Of a stretch of 64,000 nt of DNA, positions 51,877 through 62,306 are shown piece by piece; position 1 is the stretch's first letter; each line of letters begins with the position of its first letter. The stretch lies in NCBI RefSeq assembly GCF_019649055.1, contig NW_026570286.1:620001-684000 (forward strand), given 5' to 3'. The position numbers were made by a program, and so were the translations under genes. The notes beneath the pieces were generated by a model, which had not been told where the DNA came from, did no database searches, and worked only from the letters and a program-made list of their open reading frames with translations. This stretch comes from Paramacrobiotus metropolitanus (taxonomy: Eukaryota > Tardigrada > Eutardigrada > Parachela > Macrobiotidae).

Positions 51877-52917
51877 ATGGGAACAAATCGCACGGTCACA
51901 TCTCCGCCGCGATCATATGCGGACATGGCAAAACAGCTGGACTGCTACGACACCCTGAAACATCTGTCCAACGAGGAACTGCGTCAGCTTGTGGACAACG
52001 AGGAACGTGTGCATTCCCTCGTGCTGGACTGTCCGGATTTGATATGAGTATCCGACCAAAAGCAGGAGATGATAGCGGAAAACCTGAGTATGGCGGAGTA
52101 TAATCTCGCACGCGAAAGGGAATTGCAGGAGGCACGTGAACGCCTAATCGCATCTTGTTCTCGGTGATAAACAGCAGGAATACGAGCAAACCAAACGCCA
52201 ACACGGTAAGTACCCAGCGGACAACTGTAAACAGTGAAGCACAGTAACCAGTGTAAACCAAGGCTGTTCTGAATAAAGTATTCAGATTCATGCGTAGATA
52301 CTACTTCCTAGTATTTAAAGCTGCATTTTGCTAGTTTCGTGTACTGTTAGCGATCATAAACACTCGTTATTCTTTTAATGTAGATATTGAAATTTGCAGA
52401 CGCTGTCGTGGGAGGTCCGTCAAGCCCTGATCTGCTTTTGGATAATTTGCGGATTCTGGCAGCGAATGCCGATAGTGATTCTGAAGTTAGTGTCCATACT
52501 CCATATCGTGTAGAGTAGAATTTGGATTGCACACTTTGCGTAATTTTGCATTTGCTGTATCGCACGTAATTATTCGTATGAACTGAAGTGTGGATTACTA
52601 CGAGTATAACACTTATTTTATTTCAACGTGCCACAATACTCGTGCTGAATCGTACCGTTAGTGCATTTTGGTTCAAGTTTTCGACAAAATTGTTTTTGAA
52701 ACTACTTCACCTTTTCCCACGACTCTCACGAGTAATTCTACTATTTTCTCAACAGAGAATAGCTCAAGAATTTGTGGATGGAGAGAAAACCATTGACGCA
52801 TTTCTGTTGGAATACATCCCGAAACGAACGGAAGTCCATGTACGAACGATAAAAGTCGAAAAGTTTGACCGGTATCTCCGCGGTGGATCTGCAAGCAGTC
52901 AACAGACGTTTTATTAA
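51877..52917 (+). pseudogene. VPS37-like ESCRT-I subunit gene with a stop and a frameshift in exon 1
   Basis: Three exons, 51877-52205, 52400-52485 and 52756-52917, encode a Mod(r)/VPS37-type protein. The N-terminal helix block KHLSNEELRQLVDNEERVHSLV, the middle MIAENLSMAEYNLAREREL and the C-terminus RIAQEFVDGEKTIDAFLLEY with KVEKFDRYLR match VPS37B/C. VPS37 is the coiled-coil subunit of ESCRT-I, which sorts ubiquitinated cargo into multivesicular bodies. Exon 1 has an in-frame TGA at 52045-52047. After CysSer near 52160 the frame must also shift by one base to reach DKQQEYEQTKRQ and the donor at 52206. Exons 2 and 3 are intact and splice in phase. It may be a recent pseudogene, a local sequencing error, or a gene with an unannotated fix. 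The type is my best guess. Confidence 0.72.
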
Positions 52918-53492
52918 TGACAGTTATAAATTCAATTGATTCTGATGACTTCTTTTTGCGTTTTCTGTGTCGACATGTTGGTCACAAGTTTACAAACATG
53001 GCATAAGCAGTTCCATGATTTCTCCATTTTTGATGTGTTTTACTTTTCACAATCTTTTTTTATGCAATAGTTTCGATTTTTTTTGTTTTGAGTAGAAGTA
53101 TCATTTATGACATGCATTATGCGGGCATCATGAGTTGATTATTATTTCGTCAAATTCCCCGGATAAAGGTCAGTATTATGAATTGCAAATTTGTACGGAG
53201 AGTCGGAGACATCGTCGTCGTGGTTGTTATGAAGTCAGCGTTGTCAGATATGACACAGAAGCAGATGGAAAATGGGGGCAAAATATGCCTTTATTGGTAA
53301 CAATAAAGCAACAACACACAAAAACCAACAGAAAACCCAATGCGGGAAAAAGCTGGAAAAAGTGCCTGCAGTGCGCTAGCTGAGAATCGTGATAATGATT
53401 CCGCGTGCTGCGGGTATGCAACAGCTGATGTGTCGCGTTCTTACGTCCCGTAGAGCTCTCTTTCTGCTTCTCTGCTTCAATTTATAGCTTTC
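52918..53492. other. Spacer between VPS37-like gene and retrotransposon
   Basis: A 575-bp interval that should include the retrotransposon's 5' untranslated region. I see no inverted end, no repeat and no target duplication that would set the element's 5' boundary. Confidence 0.45.
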
Positions 53493-56361
53493 ATGCCACT
53501 TCAACCGTTTTCCTGCTCTGGATGTGGCAAGGAGCTACGCGCATGGGGAAGCCACAAGAATGCCTGTCCAAAAACGCTGTCCTCGTCGCTGGAGCCCATT
53601 CCCCTCGCACCAGCCACGAGCAACAACTCCGCCGCGCCCGCGCCTACGCCTCCTGCGGCGGCAAAGACTTTCTGTCCAATAAAAAGAGCGTATCCTGCGC
53701 CGCATCCCACACGGAGCAAGACCCACTGCCAGGAATTCCTTCCAGAAAGTTCTTCAGCAGGTCGCCACCAATAACGACAACGATTCATGGTTGAAGTTAC
53801 TGTCGTTCGCGCCCACGGCCCTTCGCCTACCAGTCAAAAGCAAGTCCCAGAAGTCGGAGTCCTTAGCATCGACGGTGAAGCAGAACATCGGGGTTTATGA
53901 CAGCGGCACCGCAACTGCCTCAACATCCCCGCCGCCCGCCAGGAAAAAGCGTGCAGACCAGGACGATCTTGTGCGCAGGGTTGGACAGAAAATCGATGAC
54001 GGCTCGATTTCGGGAGCGATGCGCGTCATCATGTCGACAGATGCCGTTCTCCAAACAACCCCACAGGTTTTGGCAGAATTGCGCGAAAAGCACCCCGTGA
54101 GCGCGCCGCCCGTGATAGTTCGTCTAGACCCGCCACCTCCTGCAGCCACCCGAATTACACGTGAAGAGGTCTTTGCAGCCATCCAAAGCTTTCCAAAAGG
54201 ATCGGCCGCCGGACCCGACGGTTTAAGACCACAGCATCTTGCAGATATGGTGGGAGCCAAACTGGATGATCATTCAGCTCCATTATGTGACGCTCTGGCG
54301 GGAGTGCTGAATATCGCCATCGACGGTAGGGTTCCCGTTGATGTGCGCCCAGTGTTTTTTGGCGGAAAGCTCATCGCACTGAGGAAGAAGGATGGCGGTC
54401 TGCGCCCCATAGCGGTCGGGATGACACTACGCCGCTTGTCTGCCAAGATAATCTGTTCCCGTTTGAAGGACCGATCAGCAGCCATATTATCCCCGCAGCA
54501 GTTGGGGGTAAATGTTCGCGGTGGCGCAGAGGCAATTGTTCACGCTACCAGGATGTTCCTAGAGTCCGCTGGGGATACAACCAAGGTTGTTTTGAAGGTG
54601 GATTTTAAAAATGCTTTCAACACCTTGTCCCGTGAAGCCGTATTAGCTGCTGCGATGAAGCATTTCCCGGAGTACAGCGATTTTCTCTGTTGTGCATACG
54701 GCCACCATTCTACGCTGTACGCGGACGACCTATTGCTGTCTTCGGAATCTGGTGTTCAACAGGGAGACCCGCTCGGCCCTTTGCTGTTCAGCCTTGCACT
54801 GCACCCTTTGGTGGCTCTCCTAAACGCGGAACTCAATGCCTGGTTCTTAGACGACGGAACTCTGGGCGGAGCACCGGCGGCGGTTGCTAATAGTTTCCAA
54901 CGACTTATTGAAGGCGCGCTTGCTATTGGTTTGCAAGTTAACGAGGCTAAATGCGAACTGCTGGTATTTGGTGGATCATCTGAGTCGCAACGTGACGTTA
55001 CAGCGGAATTTCTCGAGCGTTACCCACGACTACGCATCCTGACGGAATCTACCATGTCTCTGCTCGGTGCACCTGTGCTGGATGAAGCAATTGGGCCTAT
55101 ATTGAACGAGAAGGCTGGTACCTTGAAGTTAATGTGTGAACGACTTCAGCTGTTACCTAGCCATCAGGCGTTGTTTCTCCTAAAAAACTGTCTCGGCGCC
55201 CCGAAGATTATCTACATGTTGCGGTGCTGTAATGCATGGAAATATCCTGCATTACTATACCAGCTGGACGAAGCAATGCGCTCCTGCTTCCAGAATTTGT
55301 CGAATGTACGGACCAATCACAACGACTACCCGCCTTGGCGTCAAGCAACATTACCGGTTAGCAGAGGTGGAATCGGCATCCGCCGGTCGGAAGAATTATC
55401 CCTTCCAGCCTTCCTGGCTTCGATTCATTCCGTATCCGGTTTGCTTTCTGCACTGCTGCCTAACCGCACCGCTGTTGACGTTACTGGTGCCTCGGAGTCT
55501 TGGAAATTAAAAGCCCGCCAACCTGTACTCCCGGAAGCTGCATTTCAAACGTCTCAAAAGGCCTGGGACTTGCCATTATGCAACGTATCTCTTGCGGCTC
55601 TCCTGGAGGTGTTTCAAGGAGACGAAGTCAACACAGCGCGCCTGCTTGCCCAGTCTAGGCCAGAGGCCGGCATCTGGTTGAACGCTTTGCCGTCCGCTCA
55701 CATCGGTAATCTACTGGGTGACGACGAACTGAAGATCAGCATCGGCCTCCGTCTCGGTGCCACGATCTGCGAACCCCACGACTGCGTCAAGTGCCACAAA
55801 CCTGTTGGTGGTTACGGGCACCATGGGCTGTCATGTGCCTTTTCCGCCGGTCGACATCCGCGCCACGGCGGTTTAAACAGTATCTTCTGCCGAGCCTTAG
55901 TATCCGCCGGTGTGCCAGCGAAACTGGAACCGCGCGGCACTTCTCACACCAGTGAACGCCGCCCTGATGGCTGCACGACTTTTGCATGGAAACGCGGATT
56001 ATGCCTCGCTTGGGACGTGACCTGTGTAGACACGGTTGCGCTTTCGCATGTCAAGGCCACTTCCATCACAGCTGGTGCGGCCGCCATCCAGGCAGAGTTA
56101 AGAAAATCAGGGCTATATTCCTATCTGGCCGGCCGCTACCTATTCGTTCCGATCGCTTTTGAAACACTGGGCCCGTGGGGACCGTCGGCGATTGCCATCA
56201 TCAAAGAACTGGGAAAGAAACTGCAGCAGCACACCGGAGAAGCACGCTCGCACGAATTTCTGCGGCAGCGTTTGTCCATAGAAATTCAACGAGGAAATGC
56301 GGCGTCAGTGCTGGGCACGATGGAAGGACTGGATAAGCTGAACGAAATTTTTCTGTTATAG
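53493..56361 (+). mobile_element. Nearly intact non-LTR retrotransposon with zinc finger, RT and restriction-like endonuclease
   Basis: The first ORF (53493-53774) starts with a C2HC-type finger (FSCSGCGKELRAWGSHKNAC). The frame then changes by one between about 53690 and 53774. The second frame runs open to the stop at 56361 (856 residues counted from 53791). It carries RT blocks FPKGSAAGPDGLRPQHL, VVLKVDFKNAFNTLSR, GVQQGDPLGPLLFSLALHPL and the catalytic AWFLDDGTLGG (Asp codons 54850-54855). The C-terminus has a CCHC cluster (CVKCHK...GYGHHGLSC, from 55782), RHPRHGGLN, then RRPDG (55957-55971) and AWDVTCVDT (from about 56008). This is the order of the restriction-like endonuclease of R2/NeSL-type elements. 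An AATAAA near 56416 may end the transcript. A dead relative lies at 43119-46222. Confidence 0.88.
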
Positions 56362-58579
56362 TTTAGCATGTTTCTTTATTTCTCTTCAAATTTGTGTATT
56401 GTCGCATTGATTTGACCAATAAAGACCAAACAGCTGATGCTGCAAAGCATGGAATCGCCCGTAGGCGCAGGGCTCCACCCCCAAGAGTGCAGGGAAATGC
56501 GCTGATTGGTCAGCGTAGACAAAGTATACGCTGAGTAAGCAGCGTAATAGCGCGGCACGAATGGAGTAGCCATGTGCGGGCGGGCGACAGAGCAAAGCCA
56601 CGAGAGGTGTCTACCGCCTCGAGTGAGCGGTCTCTGACAGCGTCACCAGTTTACTTTCCAGTTCTCAATATAATACACTAATTATTTGCGAAACTCACTA
56701 AGTGGAAACGAAGTCATGGATATTTTCGGGAAATGTAGCGTTTTGACACTAAGCATCTAAGAAATCCTATCAACAGCATGAATAACCAAAAAATACCTAC
56801 TTGGCCTACGGTGCAACATGGGGGATTCGGCCTATGCTGTAGCACGGGGGTTCGGCCTACTCACTTTTCTTAACAAGTTTATATTAATCAGCTACTGCTA
56901 ACATAATTATAAAACCTCATCTATTACTTGTACCGTAACAAGCAAGTCGGCTGTCAGCATTACGTTTCGTATTAGTGAAAATAAGATCTCCCATCATAAA
57001 CCGTCGACGGAGAGGCGATTACACCGATGGCCGCTGCGATGCCACGACTAGAGGAAAGGGTAAATATCAGACAAAATCAAGTGATGGAAAGCAAATTTGA
57101 TGAAAAGCAAATTTAAATGGTGGAAGTGAGGCAAGCAATTTAAATTATGGAAGTACGGCAGGCAAATTTGAAAGTCAACATAATCGAAAACCGATAAAAA
57201 TGTAGTTGGATAGTTGGAAGTGAAGATGGAAGCAATGTTATTAAACTTTCTTAACTACAAAAGACATACCAACAGTTTTTTTCCCTATTTTGCCTGGTTT
57301 CCAGTTAATGTGATTCATGAGCGATATATTTTTTGTTGCACAACCTAATCTCTTACCTATCGAAAAAAAAATAATTCTAACTGTCGAAGAAGAACGAACC
57401 AGACGAAAAATTATTTAGCTGGTGATGCTTTGGGGAAAAATTCAGTTGTTTTATTGCCACTTCTCTCCCTCTCAACCTTTTTACCTATAATTTCTAAAAC
57501 TGAAAGCTTACTATGCCCTAGCTATTATCGTGATGACGAAACGTTTCTAGACTCTTACTCATTAAAATAATAATTTTATTTCTACAAGTCATCAAGTTTT
57601 TTGATTTTCCTCTTTCCTGCTATCCCGAACTTCGGATCCGTTTCCTCAATAAAAAGTTTGCACTTGACCTACTCCAGCGCATAGTAGCCATGATCAAATT
57701 TATTGCCGGTTGGTAAACCACAATTTTTTTTCCAAATTTTCTATATTTTTGCCATCTGGAGACTGAAAAGTTTCTTTTTTTGACAACTGTTCACTAACAG
57801 TTTTGATTCTTTTTTAAAACTAGTAGGGGCTGCCTTTTTTGTTTCTTGATTTACACTGCAAGAGCGAAGAATTCTAAACATAAAAGCGTTTTGTGCTTCT
57901 CGGGGAATAAAGGAGGAGAAGTTTAATAATAGTACAATGCTGCGAGAAGACCAGAAATTAGGCTGCCAGAAGCCGCCGACAGTCTTTGTGGCGCAATTCC
58001 CCAACTCGTATTGAGCAAAACCTAAATTACAATTTCCATTAATTAGTTAATGAATGACATTAGTTAAAATATGGGTGGAAAGGGTAAAGTAAGTTTGTGG
58101 GGGAAGATAAAAAATAGGGAAAAAAACTTTTGGTATCCCTTTGTACATATGCATTAAACCTACATAGGCCGAACACGTTAAATTCATAGGCCGAAACGTC
58201 CGGAGCACTTGAATAGGATCCGGATTGTCGCGCTTCATCCCGGATCTTGAACAATAGAACTTAAAACAATGGTAGGCCGATTCCCCCATAATACCCTCGC
58301 CCCCAGTGGGGATGTCTGCATTGATATCTGTCCTGTTTACAGTATCTTTTAATAATACTATAATTATGAATTATAATATTATTCATCTTTTTTTCTTATG
58401 TATCCCAAAAAAGCTTAGAGTACTTACAGAAAAGCGAAAAAAGAACAGACCTGTTTAAAATCCTTAATTTTTAATTATTATGTTTAGCCAGTTTAGGGAA
58501 AAAAAGTTTTTCTAAACAGACAACAGAAAAGCGACGGAAAGCGTTTTTATAATTAAAAAATACTGTAACTAACCGAGAC
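56362..58579. other. Repeat-bearing spacer downstream of the retrotransposon
   Basis: This 2.2-kb interval holds the element's 3' flank and a pair of inverted ggcctay arrays at its two sides (56807-56870 and 58150-58290), described separately. The middle is AT-rich. No gene was recognised. Confidence 0.5.
56807..58290. mobile_element. Possible DNA transposon bounded by inverted GGCCTA arrays
   Basis: The left side has 2.5 tandem units of about 26 bp (ggcctacggtgcaacatgg, ggggattcggcctatg and related). The right side has aggccga units in the opposite orientation (cataggccgaacacg, cataggccgaaacg, gtaggccgattcccccata). The outermost right unit is nearly the reverse complement of the left unit catgggggattcggcctat. 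The 1.2 kb between has no transposase. Subterminal repeats in inverted orientation suit a non-autonomous element. No target duplication was found. Confidence 0.45.
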
Positions 58580-60487
58580 TCAAGTTGCGGATAATCCAGA
58601 TGAGCGAAAAACCCACGACCATTCTCCATGGGGACGGGAACGGTTGGTCTGTCCATCATGGTCTTCCTGTGAATAACGGGAGAATTCCGCGGGCAACACG
58701 CGCCTCTTCCGGCCCGGCGTGGACGCCAGATACCGGCGCAGCCAGATGAGCGCCATTTCCCCGTTGGGCATGCTGGCGTCAACATCGTCGCTCATGCGGT
58801 AGGGCGGCTGGCCGGCGCGCTGCAGGCCCCAGTAAAAACGCCGTCCCTGGAAGAAGAGGAAGGCCATCACCTTGGGGCCCTGCATTTTGGCCCGCTCGTA
58901 GTCGGCAATGCGCTCAATGGCCTGTGACGGTAGAAACCAGAACGATAGAATAAATATCGCAAATATCAATCCTACCTACCGACTATACTAACGACAGAAA
59001 ATGAGGTGATTAATCTTAGTGTAGCCTGATTAAATCTACCAATCTGCGCGAAGCGTGAATCTAGCACTGCATTTGCCACCAAAAATTGAATTATGAACTC
59101 AAACAACACTGCGAAATTCAGAAAATAAACAGAACGTCGTGATAGTATTGCAACGGTGAGACATAAATGCGCGCTGGGCGCCTCCGCAACTTTAAACCAA
59201 AAGTAGAAGGCAAAATAAGAGAGAAAGTTCTAGGATGTACAGAAATGAATGAGTACAAATAATAAAGTATAAGTAGAATTCTGCAGAAGTACATATGTTA
59301 AATACGTACTATATCGAATATCGCTAAAGTACTACTACAAATATATTCGGTCACCTGCCACTCCGCCGCGGTACACTCCAGCGGCAGCCGTTCCTTCGGT
59401 CCGTCGTCGGCACTGCGGATCAGCAGCTGCACTGGCCCGGTCCCGTCCAGAGACACTTTGCGCACACAGGCAAAGGCGTCCAGGTATACGCCGGCCGCAT
59501 CCGACACTCCGGCATGACAGTTATCCACGGAGTACACCTGCACTTCGTCGCGCAGCATACTGCGCATAACATCGCACCACGCGCCGTAGCGCTCCTCCAG
59601 ATTCAGACTGTCAGCCAGCGCCAGCGCCCGTCGCGCTTTCGGCGTCAGCATGGACCTGTAGACAACAGCAGCATGCAGTTACCAACCGTTTAATTTTTTC
59701 AAAAAATAATTATTTATTGACAGTTAACTAACCAGGAAAATGCATCGAACTGTGCATTGGTAGACCAGCTTTTAATAAAGTAGCTTTTAATTTAGCAGGA
59801 ATTAAGGGCTGAAAACGGAACGCAGCAGTTACAGCTGAAATGCAAAACATTTTAGCATAAATTTGATTTAAAAAGGAGATGAAATTATCAAATTCAAAGT
59901 TTAAATTATTTTACTGGTTGAAAATTTCCTTTGAACGATTCCATGCCCTGCACACGCAGCAACAATATGATACACAACAGTTAAATTTTACTTCCAGTTT
60001 CCAGTTTTTTTACACCGAAAATATTTGAATACGTACCAGCGAACAGCCAGCACTGGCTTCAATTATATCAGCACTTTATTTCATTTCAAGTTAAGGTTAT
60101 GTCCTTTAATTTGAAAATGTCAACCATTTCAAGCGGAAGGAACCATTTTGTTAAGAAATTCATAATTCTACAAGAAGAACAAATTGACTTCGATTGTCAA
60201 ACTGAAAGGCATGAGTCAACACGACCCATGAATTGTCACGTCCACCGTTAATACCATTTCCGTGTTTACAATGATGCACCGTGATACTTATCATCGAACC
60301 ATTCCAAATTAAAGATTCCTACTCACCCGAATTCAGGCTCTCCCTCTCCAGTTAGAGCAGGCTCCCACTGCCAGCGCAGTGCCAATCCGGATACAGGAGC
60401 ACTCGACGAGAATGGCGCCTTGCTGGGTTTCTGCTGGCTGACCCAGGGTGCTGTTGGCATTATCCGTAAAGAAGACAGTCTACACAT
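58580..60487 (-). CDS. Unrecognised three-exon gene, possibly mitochondrial
   Basis: Exons 60487-60327, 59655-59355 and 58921-58580 on the minus strand join in phase (2, then 0) to 267 residues. The N-terminus (MCRLSSLRIMPTAPWVSQQK) is rich in Ser and basic residues without acids, as in mitochondrial presequences. The middle exon is a well-composed globular sequence (ALADSLNLEERYGAWCDVMR; DGTGPVQLLIRSADDGPKER). The last starts AIERIADYERAKMQGPK and includes VMAFLFFQGRRFYWGLQRAG and MALIWLRRYLAST. I recognise no family. The 3' end is uncertain: in the last exon a second frame (PTVPVPMENGRGFFAHLDYP) is also open, so an extra small intron could change the C-terminus. High GC in the exons against AT-rich introns supports a real gene. 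Confidence 0.65.
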
Positions 60488-61009
60488 TCTCCCTGTTGTC
60501 GTCACGAAGATTCTGGAAGAAAGCAAGAAAAGTTCTATGATAAATGGCAATAATGGCAGCAGTCGCTGGATTTTCCTGGGTTCTTAAGTGCTATTTCATT
60601 CTGCAGCCTCTGCGCAGTACGCTCTGATCGTTCTTTTCACCTCTGCCGCGCCGCACTCAACATCTTGGCCAGGGAAAACAGGACGTAGATGAATTAAGAA
60701 CCTTATTGATTATTTCAGATCCCTGAAATATCGTAGAATTATAAGTAGAGCCGCAAGTAGAGTTATTACAGATTTATTTGCTTTATCAAATTTTATTCAG
60801 TAGCCATACTGAAATCTTACTGGATTTATAATTTATTATTAATTATATACAGCCCACTGAGCCCAGGCAGATCTCAGTACAGGCATAGTCTATAGTTACG
60901 CTGGTACAGGCAACCCACTGGGGGCGGGATTTGCCAAAGCGTAACGAGTCGGAAGGTCCGGAAAACACTGTAATTTCTAATTTCTCAGGGTTTTAGGCTT
61001 TTCAAAAAA
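60488..61009. other. Spacer between the unknown gene and the right duplication copy
   Basis: This is the promoter side of the unknown gene (-), then non-coding sequence up to the left edge of the right-hand SMG9/CDK duplication. Nothing else is seen. Confidence 0.5.
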
Positions 61010-61111
61010 TTTCTTAATCGCCCATAAGTTATTTAAGAATTAAGAAGCCTTAGAAGCGAGCTGCGAATTTGAAGGAGGTTCTGAGAGATTGCTTACTCAT
61101 CGCCCTACTGA

Positions 61112-61214
61112 AGGGGCTTCACTGTATTGTAACAATACAGCGAAGAGTGAAGACTGATGTTTTTGTATACACTGTTTTGTATCAATTATAATAAGTAATA
61201 CAATACAGCCCCTA
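61112..61214. mobile_element. Small inverted-repeat element inside the SMG9 pseudogene region
   Basis: About 100 bp that start aggggcttcactgtattgt and end acaatacagcccct, so the ends are inverted relatives (aggggct...gtattgt). The left end also folds on itself: cttcactgtattgt (61117-61130) and acaatacagcgaag (61132-61145) differ at one position. It replaces about 330 bp present in the intact SMG9 copy. No target duplication is obvious. Confidence 0.5.
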
Positions 61215-61225
61215 GAGAACGCGCG

Positions 61226-61955
61226 TCCGTCCAAAAGCATCGTCTCCTGGACGCCAAACCCACCCCGGTCTTCGCCTCGGACTACGCCGTCCAGGAGATC
61301 TTCAAGGCGCTGGAACAGGCCAAACCCGCCAGTATTCCCAAACCACCCATTCCCGAGCTAACGGAGGAGGAGAAAAAAGACCCGGCGGCACTGCGCGAGT
61401 ATTATTTAACCCAACTGCGCATGATGGCCAAGGATTCGCAGTTGCTGCGCGATTTCTCCATGACCAAGTGCGTTAAACTGATTGATTCGTATTTCATTTG
61501 GTGCCTGAAGAAGGGCGCGGCGCTGGACCAGTTGATTAGCGCCGTCGTGCAATTTTTGCGTGGTTGTGGAGAATATGTGTAGTGCGCAGGATCTGTATTA
61601 TGAACGAGTGGCGATGGCTAAAGGGAAGATCCGCTCACTGATGAAAGATTATCCGTTGAAGTATAACGCGAAGGACGATGTAGAGGGGGATCCGCTTGCC
61701 AATGTGCATCTGTTCTGTATTCCGGATGCGAAGAGTACGGCGAATGATGAGTATTTGAAGGCGCAGTTTGCGCATCAGCTGCGGATGCTGAAGAAGAAAG
61801 TGACGGGATCTCTGCCGGAAGACAGCGTGACTCCCGGTGTGGCCATGACGGAGAAGGAATGGTTCCGCTATGCGCGACGCTGTTGGGCGGCTGTCTGCCG
61901 GGCGCCGCTGGTCAACACGGTGGCGAAAGAGCTCAATGTCAGCAATTCCGTTTAA
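61226..61955 (+). pseudogene. SMG9: Broken copy of SMG9
   Basis: This matches 38627-38953 and 39451-39846 of the intact gene. The proline-rich N-terminus is missing, one base is lost in gtctcc(c)tggacgcc near 61247, and about 500 bp including the P-loop are deleted at 61547 and replaced by a filler of roughly 14 bases (tgcaatttttgcgt). The last 131 codons and the stop are intact and code for the same residues as the intact gene. It cannot encode a functional G-like domain. The near-identical 3' part shows that the duplication is recent or homogenised. Confidence 0.92.
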
Positions 61956-62306
61956 TAGTAATTACGCACAACTGGATGGTTAAATTGGTTTTATTTTTAA
62001 TACGTGTTTAGTTACTGTTTTCTGTTTCTGCTTGTCTAATGCGCTTTCAGCACAGAATTAATCTATGGTTATTGGCTACAGGTTTTCAGTTTCTTTTATA
62101 ACGTCTTGTCTCATTTTTGCGCGTTATTGATAATAAAACTGGCGATATAAATTTTTATTAAACGCCGAGAAAGTTGACAGTTTAAAAGAAAAATTAAAAC
62201 CAAAAATACTGCACACTTAACAGTTAACACAACCAAAACTTTGGTATTTGAAAACATCACAAAGTCACACAAAAACAGTGTTGTGCATATTCGGGAAAGT
62301 GGCACC

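Noticed and set aside
54690-54740. YADD-like string (STLYADDLLLSS) in the retrotransposon before the QGDP block
   Set aside because: It is in the wrong order for an RT catalytic box; the true catalytic motif is FLDDG after the QGDPLGP block.
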